A stretch of DNA of 10,745 bases, taken from positions 25,885 to 36,629 of the forward strand of contig DHWK01000125.1 of NCBI GenBank assembly GCA_002413145.1, read 5' to 3'. A program made the position numbers and the translations under genes. This document shows, piece after piece, positions 1 through 6,725 of the stretch (positions within the stretch are counted from its first letter, which is position 1; each line of letters opens with the position of its first letter). This DNA is from a bacterium UBP12_UBA5184. Its GTDB lineage: Bacteria > Vulcanimicrobiota > Vulcanimicrobiia > Vulcanimicrobiales > Vulcanimicrobiaceae. A model generated the notes under the pieces. It did no database searches, was not told the origin of the DNA, and worked only from the letters and a program-made list of their open reading frames with translations.

Positions 1-1
1 C

Positions 2-517
2 CGTCACTCAGCCGAAGTCGGAAACCCACCGGCGAAGTTCCGGCACGTCTTCGATCGCGCGCGCGCCGAAGGCTTGCTCACGGTCGCCCATGCCGGTGAG
101 GAAGGCCCACCCGAATACGTTTGGGAGGCACTCGACCTGCTCAAGGTCTCGCGCGTCGACCACGGCGTGCGCAGCCTCGAAGATCCCAAGCTCGTCGCCC
201 GCCTGCGCGACGGGAAGATCCCGCTGACCGTCTGTCCATTTTCGAACGTCAAGCTCCGTGTCGTCGATACGCTGCGCGACCATCCGCTGGCGCGCATGCT
301 CGAGCTCGGCTTGCACGCCACCGTGAACTCCGACGATCCGGCCTACTTCGGTGGCTACGCCGGCGACAATCTGGCCGGCGTCGCGGAAGCGCTGCAGCTC
401 GACGATAACGCGCTGCTTACGCTGGCGCGCAACAGCTTTACGGCCTCGTTCATCGGCGCCGCGACGCGGGATCGCTATCTCGACCTCCTGAGTTCGGCGC
501 GGCTCGCTACGACGTGA
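2..517 (+). CDS. Adenine/adenosine deaminase, Add-type (3' part, 5' truncated by window edge)
   Basis: This is the C-terminal ~171 residues of a zinc-dependent amidohydrolase of the adenosine/AMP deaminase family, which hydrolyses the 6-amino group of a purine in cytosolic salvage. The frame is open from the window edge, so the N-terminal HxH zinc ligands are outside. Visible active-site motifs are VAHAGEE (zinc His at 89-91, followed by the catalytic Glu), DHGVR (His at 161-163) and NSDDPAYFGGY (zinc Asp around 332-337). The opening HSAEVGNPPAKF, the PLTVCPFSN motif and especially SDDPAYFGGY resemble the adenine deaminase (Add-type) subfamily more than classical E. coli-like adenosine deaminase, which has TDDPG there. 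Adenine is therefore the likelier substrate, by family analogy only. Internal ATGs such as the one at 74 are not the start, because conserved sequence precedes them. The gene ends in TGA and converges on the SEDS gene with only 3 nt between stop codons. Confidence 0.92.
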   Translation, partial: RHSAEVGNPPAKFRHVFDRARAEGLLTVAHAGEEGPPEYVWEALDLLKVSRVDHGVRSLEDPKLVARLRDGKIPLTVCPFSNVKLRVVDTLRDHPLARMLELGLHATVNSDDPAYFGGYAGDNLAGVAEALQLDDNALLTLARNSFTASFIGAATRDRYLDLLSSARLATT

Positions 518-520
518 CGG

Positions 521-1759
521 TTATTTTCTCGCCGGGAAGGGGGGCTCGGAACCGATTGCCCAGAGAAGCGCGATCAGCAAGAAATTTGCCACCAGCGAAC
601 TGCCGCCGTAGGAGACGAACGGCAGCGTAACCCCGGTCAGCGGGACGAGTCCGATGACGCCGCCGACGATGATGAAGACTTGGAATCCGAGCGTCGCCGC
701 AAGCCCGGTCGCCAACAGTTTCGCATAGATGTCGGGCTGTGATTGAGCGGCCAAGAGCGCGCGCCAAACGATCAGCCCGAAGATTGCGATGAGGATCGCG
801 CCGCCGAGCGCGCCGAACTCTTCGGCCCACGAGGCGTAGATGAAGTCCGTCTCGGCGGCCGGGATGAGCGCCGGATGGCCGAGACCGTAGCCCGCACCGA
901 ACAAGCCGCCTGCGGCCAGCGAAAACAATCCCTGTAAGGCTTGGTAACCGCGGCCCAGCGGATCGGCAAAGGGGTTCTGCCAGGCGGCCACGCGGGCCGC
1001 GACATAGGCGTAGTGGCCGAGCGCCCACCAGCCCGCGAGTGCGAAGACCGCCGCCGCAGCGGCGATGAGATCGGCACGCCGCGTGGCGACGTATAACATC
1101 GCGACGAAGATCGCAAGCAGCAGCACGGCCATCCCGATGTCGCGCTCGAAAACCAAGATCGCCATCGACGCGCCCCAGCCGATCAAGAGCGGTCCGAGGT
1201 ACTTGGCGTTGGCGCGCAGCGAGAACGGCTTCGCGCTCGCGATCACGTCGGCCGTCTCAGCCAAATAGGCGGCCATGAAAAACACGATGAAGAGCTTGAT
1301 GACCTCGATCGGCTCGAATTGAATCGGCCCGACCCGGATCCACAATTTCGCGCCGTTGACTTCTTGACCGAAGACCGCAACCAGCGCGAAGAGCACGATC
1401 GATCCGAGGACCCAGACGTACTTGTAAGCCGATAGGCGCCGAAAGCGGTCGAACGCCGGGCCCAGGACGATCGCGAGACCGAGCGAGACGGCAAGCCAAA
1501 TTTCCTGTTTCCGCGCAAGTTCGCCCGAGAGCCGGGCGATCATCATCAAGCCGAACGCCGCAAGCATTACCGCGAGCGCCGGCAAGATGGCGTCGCGGCG
1601 CGCGTCGCGCGGCGCGCGTAGGATCCAGAGCAGCGCCAGGCCGGCCAGGCCGGCCAGAGCCAGCGGATTGCCGAGCGAGTCGCGCGGCGCAAACGAGAGC
1701 GCGAGCGCGCCGATGGCGAGCGCGCCGAGCATCGGCAGCACCCGCAGGTACGACCTCAA
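521..1759 (-). CDS. FtsW/RodA/SpoVE (SEDS) family peptidoglycan glycosyltransferase
   Basis: A 412-residue polytopic membrane protein with about ten hydrophobic segments. SEDS proteins polymerise lipid II into glycan strands, in partnership with a class B PBP. Family signatures are in order: LWIRVGPIQFEPIEVIKLF (139-157), ERDIGMA with the presumed catalytic Asp207 (QPDLGTA in many homologues), NPFADPLGRGYQ (262-273), the GLFGAGYGLG loop (285-294), ETDFIYASWAEEFG (303-316) and PFVSYGGSSLVANF (380-393). The start is TTG at 1757-1759, overlapping the PP2C stop as TTGA; no clear Shine-Dalgarno site is seen, so coupling is likely. An ATG at codon 10 (1730-1732) is the alternative. Being last after FhaA, FhaB and PP2C genes matches actinobacterial rodA, but RodA and FtsW cannot be separated safely by eye. 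The usual partner pbpA and kinase genes do not follow; a convergent deaminase gene does. Confidence 0.95.
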   Translation of the reverse strand: MRSYLRVLPMLGALAIGALALSFAPRDSLGNPLALAGLAGLALLWILRAPRDARRDAILPALAVMLAAFGLMMIARLSGELARKQEIWLAVSLGLAIVLGPAFDRFRRLSAYKYVWVLGSIVLFALVAVFGQEVNGAKLWIRVGPIQFEPIEVIKLFIVFFMAAYLAETADVIASAKPFSLRANAKYLGPLLIGWGASMAILVFERDIGMAVLLLAIFVAMLYVATRRADLIAAAAAVFALAGWWALGHYAYVAARVAAWQNPFADPLGRGYQALQGLFSLAAGGLFGAGYGLGHPALIPAAETDFIYASWAEEFGALGGAILIAIFGLIVWRALLAAQSQPDIYAKLLATGLAATLGFQVFIIVGGVIGLVPLTGVTLPFVSYGGSSLVANFLLIALLWAIGSEPPFPARK

Positions 1760-2637
1760 TGCGGCACGAGGCCGAATCGATAGACGTAAATCGCAAACGA
1801 GATCGCCATTACCGCGAGAATCAGGAGCGCGACGGTGCCGCGCAAGCGGTCCAGAAGATTGGGGCGCATAGCGAGCGGGGTGCCCACCAGTAATTGACGG
1901 CCGACCACGATCGTTCCATTGTCGACGTTGCCGCGCCCTTTGGTGAGCGCAAACATATGCGCGACCGCTTCGCTCGCGCTTTGCGAGCGCTCGAGGATCT
2001 CGCCAATCTCGTCGGTCTCGATGCGCCGGTGGACGCCATCGGTGCAGAGCACCAGTTCGTCGCCGGCGAGCAATTCGACGTTCGCGATGCTTACCTCCAA
2101 TTTGTGCTGCGTCCCCAAACTTCGCCAGAGCAATCCGCGCGTCAGCGGTTTGGCCGGAACCGACGTCGTGGCGCCGCCGTGCGCGTCGTCGCTGAAGATC
2201 GCGTCGTCGGCGGTCAGCGATTCGACGCGTCCGAGTCGCGACAGGTAGGCTCGCGCATCGCCGACGTGCGCCACATAGGCTTGATACCCGACGACCAGCA
2301 CGGCGGTGACCGACGTTCCGCCGGCGACGAAATCTTCGTTGCTGCCGCTCAGCGTAAAGAGTTTCGCGTTGGCATGATCGAGCGCGGCGAGCAGGAGTGC
2401 GCGCAGATGACCCGGCGTCGCCCGACGCGCGCCGAAAGCCCCGTGCCGTTGACGGCGACGGAGGTAGTCGCGAATCGTGGTAAGCGCGACCGCGGCGGTC
2501 GGCAGGCCTTTGCCGACGATGCCGAATCCGTCGGCGACGGCGAGGAGGGCGACGTTCGGTGCAAAGTTCTCGGCAAGCTGCGCGTCGCTTTGCTGGCGCT
2601 GCAGAATGCCGAAATCCGAACCGACGCCTACTTCCAC
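1756..2637 (-). CDS. PP2C-family Ser/Thr protein phosphatase with C-terminal membrane anchor (PstP/Stp-like)
   Basis: A 293-residue metal-dependent phosphatase that would reverse phosphorylation by Ser/Thr kinases. PP2C motifs are in order: SDFGILQRQQSD (7-18; a variant of the usual S/T-D-x-G-x-x-R-x-x-N-x-D), VADGFG with metal-binding Asp36, GGTSVTAVLV (106-115), AHVGDARAYL with Asp127, RSLGT (172-176), LVLCTDGV with Asp200, and NVDNGTIVV with Asp239. A hydrophobic stretch at about 268-285 predicts a single C-terminal membrane helix with a very short outer tail, so the catalytic domain faces the cytoplasm. The start chosen is GTG at 2635-2637, just before the PP2C domain, overlapping the FhaB-like gene by 10 nt, with a GGGG tract upstream; TTG at 2650-2652 is an alternative. 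The frame stays open upstream to about 3075, but that part is Arg-rich shadow of the FHA gene. The stop overlaps the SEDS start. Confidence 0.93.
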   Translation of the reverse strand: MEVGVGSDFGILQRQQSDAQLAENFAPNVALLAVADGFGIVGKGLPTAAVALTTIRDYLRRRQRHGAFGARRATPGHLRALLLAALDHANAKLFTLSGSNEDFVAGGTSVTAVLVVGYQAYVAHVGDARAYLSRLGRVESLTADDAIFSDDAHGGATTSVPAKPLTRGLLWRSLGTQHKLEVSIANVELLAGDELVLCTDGVHRRIETDEIGEILERSQSASEAVAHMFALTKGRGNVDNGTIVVGRQLLVGTPLAMRPNLLDRLRGTVALLILAVMAISFAIYVYRFGLVPH

Positions 2638-3041
2638 GAGCCGACCCCGCAATAGACGATGCGCGTCATTCCGACGTCGATCTCGTCCCCTTCGCGCAGT
2701 TCGACCGGCCCGTCGATGGGACGCGCGTTGACCAGCGTGCCATTGCGACTGTCGAGGTCGCGAACGGCGAGCATCCCGTCGATGAGATCGATCCGTGCGT
2801 GCACTCTGCTTACCTGAGCGTCCGGGATAACGAGCGTAGCGGTCGGGGCCCGGCCGATCGTGATGGGTACCGGCGCGCGCACCGTTCGCGTTCGCGCATC
2901 TTCTTCCACCCGCAACACGACCGCCTGCAAGGCGGCCAGCGCGTCGTCCCGCAAGCGCCGGCCGCGGTTGTGCGGGAGAGCCAACAGCAAGAAGACGGCG
3001 GCGCACAGGACGAGCGTGAGGCTCTCGACGCGCGGGGTCAC
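2628..3041 (-). CDS. FhaB-like membrane-anchored FHA-domain protein
   Basis: A 137-residue protein with an N-terminal hydrophobic segment (about 7-22), a short basic linker, and one forkhead-associated domain (about 60-131). FHA domains bind phosphothreonine peptides. The key residues are present: GR (63-64), SRVH (Ser78, His81) and NG (100-101). Helix-then-FHA architecture and size resemble mycobacterial FhaB (FipA), a substrate of the PknA/PknB kinases in division and cell-wall control; that role is inferred here. The start is GTG at 3039-3041, overlapping the upstream FhaA-like stop as GTGA. This places the membrane helix right at the N-terminus, as in FhaB. Longer in-frame extensions upstream are Arg/Ala-rich shadow of the neighbouring gene. 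The stop is TAG at 2628-2630, inside the start of the PP2C gene. Confidence 0.9.
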   Translation of the reverse strand: MTPRVESLTLVLCAAVFLLLALPHNRGRRLRDDALAALQAVVLRVEEDARTRTVRAPVPITIGRAPTATLVIPDAQVSRVHARIDLIDGMLAVRDLDSRNGTLVNARPIDGPVELREGDEIDVGMTRIVYCGVGSWK

Positions 3042-3685
3042 GCCTCCGCCTCGACGACGAGTTCGGTATCTCCAAGCGTGAGGACGTCGCCGCAGTCCAA
3101 GCGACCGTCCTTTCGCTCTTCGCGGTTTAGGACGACCCCGTTGGCCGATGCGAGGTCGCGGAACGTGATCGCGTCCGGCGCGGCTTCGATTGCGAGATGC
3201 CGGCGCGAGACGCGGGGGTCCGCCAGCCTGAGGTCGCAGCCGGAGTCGCGCCCGACGACGAGCGAGCCGCGTAAGGGAAGGCGCGCGCCGAGCGGCAGTC
3301 CGCGGCGAACGCGCAGGGCTAGCTCGAGCGGCGCAGCGAGCGGCTCGACGGCGATCGCGACGGTCCCGACCGCGAGGTCGTCCCGGCGAGCGAGTTCGAC
3401 CTCGGGCGGGCGTTGGGGCAGCCGCGAGCGCTCGGCGAGGCGGGCCAGCATCGCGCCCCATTGCCGTTCGAGGTAGCTGCGGTCGGATTCGAGGCGCGCG
3501 AAGTCGGCTGGGCTCACGCTGACGACGAAGCGGCGGCCGCCGCGTCCCTCGGATGCGCCGCCCTCAAACGAGGCGACGAGTTTTCGCGCGACCTGGACCG
3601 GTTCGAGCGCGCTCGGAAAGGCCAGCGCGAAGGCGCGCTCGACGGCGGTCGAGCAAATCGTTTCGAGCCGCGCGAACGGATTCAC
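3038..3685 (-). CDS. FhaA-like DUF3662 + FHA-domain protein
   Basis: A 215-residue soluble protein. Residues 1 to about 115 look like the DUF3662/FhaA N-terminal domain (MNPFARLETI near the start, then EPVQVARKLV and FVVSVSPADFARL). Residues about 140-212 form an FHA phosphopeptide-binding domain with GR (145-146), SRRH (Ser160, His163) and NG (182-183). Mycobacterial FhaA binds the phosphorylated pseudokinase MviN (MurJ-like) and restrains peptidoglycan synthesis; it is also a PknB substrate. A similar role is inferred from architecture and synteny. The linker between domains is short compared with mycobacterial FhaA, which has a long disordered middle. The start is GTG at 3683-3685, overlapping the rsmB stop as GTGA, and the stop overlaps the FhaB-like GTG as GTGA. 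The protein is probably made in fixed proportion with its neighbours. Confidence 0.92.
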   Translation of the reverse strand: MNPFARLETICSTAVERAFALAFPSALEPVQVARKLVASFEGGASEGRGGRRFVVSVSPADFARLESDRSYLERQWGAMLARLAERSRLPQRPPEVELARRDDLAVGTVAIAVEPLAAPLELALRVRRGLPLGARLPLRGSLVVGRDSGCDLRLADPRVSRRHLAIEAAPDAITFRDLASANGVVLNREERKDGRLDCGDVLTLGDTELVVEAEA

Positions 3686-4980
3686 GTCCGGGTGAGATAC
3701 GCGACGTAGAAACCGTCGCGGCCTTCGAGTCCCGGCGGGATGAGGAGATCTGACGCGGCTCGCGCGAACTGCGGATGGCCGCCGAGGAAAGCACCGCTGA
3801 CCTCGAGGCCTTCGCGCGGGTCGGAGCTACAGACGCTGTACACCAGCCTCCCCCCCGGCTTCACGCGCTGCGCCGCGGCGGCGAGCAAATCGGATTGCAA
3901 CACGGCGAGCCGCTCACCGTCGTCGGGCGACTTGCGCCAGCGCGCCTCGGGATGCCGGCCGAGGATTCCGAGTCCCGAACAGGGAGCATCGAGCAAGACC
4001 GCATCGGCCTCGGGAAGTACGACGCGCCGGACGTCGCCTTCGACGACCGCGGCGCAGGTCACGCCCGCGCGCTCGAGGTTCTCGTGCAGGAGCTTCGTTT
4101 TCTTCGACTCGATCTCGACGCAGATGAGTTGGCCGCAATCATCCATTCGCGCCGCCGCTTGCACGCTCTTGTTGCCGCGACCGGAACAGAGATCGAGGAC
4201 GGTCTCGCCGCGCTGCGGCGCGAGGACGTCGACCGGGACGCAGGCGGTCTCACCTTGGATCGTCCAGCGGCCTTGGGGATCGTCGTTCGCTTGGCCCGAG
4301 AGCACGACGAGCGACTCTGCGACGAGCGGCGATGGCCGGACGTGCGCGCCGCCGGCCTCGAGCGCGCTGACGGCATCGGGAATCGTCGAGCGCAACGCGT
4401 TGACGCGCAGCGCATGCTGCGGCGCGGCGTTGATTCCGCTCAGGATCGGCTCGCGCAGATCGCCGAAGACGGCGCCGAGATGCGCGGCGATCCAGGTCGG
4501 GACCGAGTACGCCGTCCCGAGGTAATGGTCGAGATCGTCGAAGTCCGAAGGATGCGGCGGCGGGCGGGCGTCGGCGATAAAACGGCGCAGCACGGCGTTG
4601 ACGAGCCCAGCCGTTCCCTTGTGCCCGTGACGGAGTGCGAGGTTCACGGTTTCGTAGACGGCGGCGTGGACGTCGACGCCGGAGAGCATGCGCAATTGAT
4701 AGACGCCGAGCCGCAGAATTTCTTGAATCGCCGGCGGGAGCGGTTTATCGCGGCCGGTCAGGTACGGGCCGAGGTACCAATCGAGTAAGCGCCTTTGCTT
4801 GATCGTGCCGTAAGCCAACTCGGCCGCGAACGCGCGGTCGCGTGCATCGAGGTCCGTCTTGCGCGCGCGGGCGTCGAAGGCCGCATGCGCGCCGCGTTCT
4901 TCGGGCCCGAAGACGTCGCGAATGACGGTGAGCGCGAGTTCGCGCGAATTCGGGCGGCGCGCGGTCGCCGCGGCGGTCAT
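3682..4980 (-). CDS. rsmB: 16S rRNA (cytosine-967-C5)-methyltransferase RsmB-like
   Basis: A 432-residue two-domain protein. Residues about 10-140 match the NusB-like RNA-binding domain (ELALTVIRDVF, AELAYGTIKQRRLLDWYL, LGVYQLRMLSGVDVHAAVYETV, GLVNAVLRRF). The C-terminal part is a Rossmann SAM methyltransferase of the NOL1/NOP2/sun family: motif I VLDLCSGRGNKS (261-272), motif IV LLDAPCSGLG with Cys334, motif VI LVYSVCSSDP with Cys384, and a terminal DGFYVAYL. Both cysteines of the m5C mechanism are present (the motif VI Cys as nucleophile, the motif IV Cys for product release). Motif I departs from the usual D-x-C-A-A-P-G-G-K-T, and the preceding IQGETACVPV differs from the common QDEAS. The NusB domain and the def-fmt-rsmB order support RsmB over RsmF. 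The ATG at 4978-4980 overlaps the fmt stop as ATGA. Confidence 0.95.
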   Translation of the reverse strand: MTAAATARRPNSRELALTVIRDVFGPEERGAHAAFDARARKTDLDARDRAFAAELAYGTIKQRRLLDWYLGPYLTGRDKPLPPAIQEILRLGVYQLRMLSGVDVHAAVYETVNLALRHGHKGTAGLVNAVLRRFIADARPPPHPSDFDDLDHYLGTAYSVPTWIAAHLGAVFGDLREPILSGINAAPQHALRVNALRSTIPDAVSALEAGGAHVRPSPLVAESLVVLSGQANDDPQGRWTIQGETACVPVDVLAPQRGETVLDLCSGRGNKSVQAAARMDDCGQLICVEIESKKTKLLHENLERAGVTCAAVVEGDVRRVVLPEADAVLLDAPCSGLGILGRHPEARWRKSPDDGERLAVLQSDLLAAAAQRVKPGGRLVYSVCSSDPREGLEVSGAFLGGHPQFARAASDLLIPPGLEGRDGFYVAYLTRT

Positions 4981-5918
4981 AACGAGCTCGTCAGGTGGGC
5001 CAGCGCGAAGACCTTGCCGTCGACCGGACCGCGATTCGCCGGGACGAGTCGTTCTACGGCTACGACGCCGTCACCGCATCTCACGATGGCGGCTCTGCCG
5101 CGATGGCCGAGCAATTTGCCTGGCGTCGGATCGACCGAGGGTTCCGTCCCAGGGCTTGGGACCGAGGTCGCGCGCAAGATCTTCACGGCGACGCCGGCGA
5201 GTTCGGCGCGCGCGGCCGGTGCCGGCGAGAGCGAGCGCACGAAGTTCAGGATGCGCGCCGTGGGCCAACGCCAATCGAGCTCTAGATCGGCTCTCGCGAG
5301 CGGCCGCGTCGCGGTCGCAGCAATCGTTGCGGGATCCGCGAGTCCGGTTTGCGGCGTCCGCTGCCGCGTGCCGGCTGCCGCTAGCGCGCATGTTTGGGCC
5401 AGCAGCTTTGCGCCGAGTTCGGCGAAACGATCGTGCAATTCACCATATGTTTCGTCGGGAGCGATCGCGCTTTTCTCTTGGAGGACGATGTCGCCGGTGT
5501 CCATTCCGGCGTCCATCAGGATGATCGTAACGCCGCCGGTCGTCACCCCATCGCGCAGTTGAGCTTGCAGCGGCGTTGCGCCGCGATAGAGCGGCAAGAG
5601 GCTTGGATGGACGTTGAGCGCGCCGAGGCGAGGCACGTCGAGGATCGCCTGCGGGACGATTTTTCCGTATGAAGCAACCGCGAAGAGATCGGCGCTCGTG
5701 GCGCGCAGAACGGCCTGCGCTTCACCTAAACCTTGCGGCTCGATCGTTTCGAGGCCAAGTTCTCGCGCGGCGACTTTGACCGGCGTCGGCTGCATCTGGT
5801 GGCCGCGTCCGGCCGGCCGATCGGGTTGCGTGACGACGAGTCGACACTCGAGTGCTTTTGCAAACGCGCGAAGCGAGGGTACTGCGAACGCGCTCGTCCC
5901 GAAGAAGACGCCGGTCAT
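4977..5918 (-). CDS. fmt: Methionyl-tRNA formyltransferase
   Basis: A 313-residue cytosolic enzyme that transfers a formyl group from 10-formyl-tetrahydrofolate to initiator Met-tRNA. N-terminal formyltransferase domain: VFFGTSAFAVPSL (4-16), VVTQPDRPAGRG (28-39), ASYGKIVPQAILD (82-94), LNVHPSLLPLYRGATPLQ with catalytic Asn102 and His104, and MDAGMDTGDI with catalytic Asp140. The C-terminal OB-like tRNA-binding domain follows from about 205 (LELDWRWPTARILNFVRSL onwards). Length is usual for Fmt. The start is ATG at 5916-5918, with GAAGG 8 nt upstream as a good Shine-Dalgarno site. The gap after def is 16 nt, and the stop overlaps the rsmB start. Pairing with def is the classic formylation/deformylation arrangement. 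Confidence 0.98.
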   Translation of the reverse strand: MTGVFFGTSAFAVPSLRAFAKALECRLVVTQPDRPAGRGHQMQPTPVKVAARELGLETIEPQGLGEAQAVLRATSADLFAVASYGKIVPQAILDVPRLGALNVHPSLLPLYRGATPLQAQLRDGVTTGGVTIILMDAGMDTGDIVLQEKSAIAPDETYGELHDRFAELGAKLLAQTCALAAAGTRQRTPQTGLADPATIAATATRPLARADLELDWRWPTARILNFVRSLSPAPAARAELAGVAVKILRATSVPSPGTEPSVDPTPGKLLGHRGRAAIVRCGDGVVAVERLVPANRGPVDGKVFALAHLTSSL

Positions 5919-5934
5919 GCGGGCGCCTTCGCCG

Positions 5935-6513
5935 TCAGGCGGAAAGAGCCGCCTCGCCGTCGCCGCCGGCGGACGTGCTCTCGCCCTCGGTCGACGCGGT
6001 TTCGTCTTCTTCTTCGGTGTGCGGGTCGCGAATATTCTGAGCTTTATCGATGTAGAGCGTGCCGTCCAGATGGTCTAACTCATGCTGAAGGCAGCGCCCG
6101 AACAGTCCCTTGCCTTCGACTTCGAAGCGCTTGCCGTGCCGGTCGAGCGCGACGCACACGACCCGCTCGTAACGTTTGAGATCGCCGACTTTTCCCGGCA
6201 CCGAGAGGCAACCTTCGGTCGATTCGAGTTCGCCTTCGCGAGCGGTAAAGCGCGGGTTGACGAAGACGAGGGGGCCGAGTTTATAGTCCTCGCGATCGAT
6301 CGCGATGTCGACCACGAAGAGGCGCTTTGCGACGTTGATCTGCGGCGCGGCGAGTCCGATCCCCGGCGCCTCGTACATCGTGACGAACATATCGTCGATC
6401 AGCTGCTGGACGAGCGGATCCTCGAGCTCCTCGGCCCGCACCTTCTTGGCGGCCCTGCGCAGCGTCGGGTGCGGCTCGTGGACGATCTCTCTAAGGTAGG
6501 GCACGCCGTTCAT
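5935..6513 (-). CDS. def: Peptide deformylase
   Basis: A 192-residue metalloenzyme that removes the N-formyl group from nascent proteins. All three motifs are intact: GIGLAAPQ (51-58), EGCLS with metal ligand Cys102, and QHELDH with ligands His144 and His148 and catalytic Glu145. After the core (ending near residue 163) there is an acidic, Ser/Thr/Glu/Gly-rich tail of about 27 residues, probably disordered. The ATG at 6511-6513 places the usual N-terminus (LREIVHEPHPTLRRAAKKV) correctly. The frame stays open upstream to about 6654, but that part runs across the putative promoter region and is not deformylase-like. GTG at 6502-6504 is a less likely alternative start. No strong Shine-Dalgarno site is seen. 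This is the first gene of the minus-strand operon, so transcription probably begins in the divergent intergenic region shared with the helicase. Confidence 0.96.
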   Translation of the reverse strand: MNGVPYLREIVHEPHPTLRRAAKKVRAEELEDPLVQQLIDDMFVTMYEAPGIGLAAPQINVAKRLFVVDIAIDREDYKLGPLVFVNPRFTAREGELESTEGCLSVPGKVGDLKRYERVVCVALDRHGKRFEVEGKGLFGRCLQHELDHLDGTLYIDKAQNIRDPHTEEEDETASTEGESTSAGGDGEAALSA

Positions 6514-6622
6514 TATATCGAGCTTGCCAAGCCCCCTCAACTCCCGAACCGCAGCGAAGGTCGCAAGCGGGTGGGGAAACGTCGGCGTGCGACTGCGAAA
6601 AGGAGCGCTGAGATATAGGCAT

Positions 6623-6651
6623 TTGACATATACCGGCACCCGTGCCATACT
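6623..6651 (+). promoter_or_regulatory. Putative sigma-70-type promoter for the DEAD-box helicase gene
   Basis: A perfect -35 box TTGACA (6623-6628) is followed after 17 nt by CATACT (6646-6651), a four-of-six -10 box, in a locally AT-rich patch of otherwise GC-rich sequence. The predicted transcription start is near 6658, giving a leader of about 68 nt to the preferred helicase ATG at 6726, or about 23 nt to the alternative ATG at 6681. The location upstream of the divergent helicase gene fits well. Confidence 0.65.
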
Positions 6652-6654
6652 CAA
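6627..6654 (-). promoter_or_regulatory. Possible promoter for the def operon (weak)
   Basis: On the minus strand, TTGAGT (6654-6649) and TATATG (6632-6627) are separated by 16 nt. Each matches the sigma-70 consensus at four of six positions. The site would start transcription near 6620, leaving a leader of about 105 nt before def. It lies almost exactly over the helicase promoter on the other strand. The matches are modest, so this is a candidate only. Confidence 0.35.
6635..6646. promoter_or_regulatory. Small dyad between promoter elements, candidate operator
   Basis: GGCAC-CC-GTGCC is a perfect 5-bp inverted repeat with a 2-nt centre. It fills most of the spacer of the helicase promoter and touches its -10 box. 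It also sits within the spacer of the weaker opposed promoter. This is where a repressor or a DNA-distorting activator would control one or both genes. Five-bp arms in GC-rich DNA can arise by chance. Confidence 0.3.
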
Positions 6655-6725
6655 TCGTCACTCGCGCGCGGATCTTTCGAATGAGCGACCGACTCGCGCA
6701 TTTTAGAAAGAGTCCCCCCAACCTA

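Noticed and set aside
2638..3075. An N-terminal extension of the PP2C protein up to about 3075.
   Set aside because: The extension is Arg-rich and out of frame with the FHA gene it overlaps; PP2C homology begins just after GTG 2635-2637.
3775..4788. A 337-codon plus-strand open frame opposite rsmB, and similar plus-strand frames at 1894-2655 and 2559-3476.
   Set aside because: All lie antisense to well-supported genes, have biased Arg/Ala/Asp composition and show no domain signature.
6642..6725. Helicase start at GTG 6642.
   Set aside because: That codon lies inside the predicted promoter, upstream of the predicted transcription start, and the family N-terminus is at 6726.
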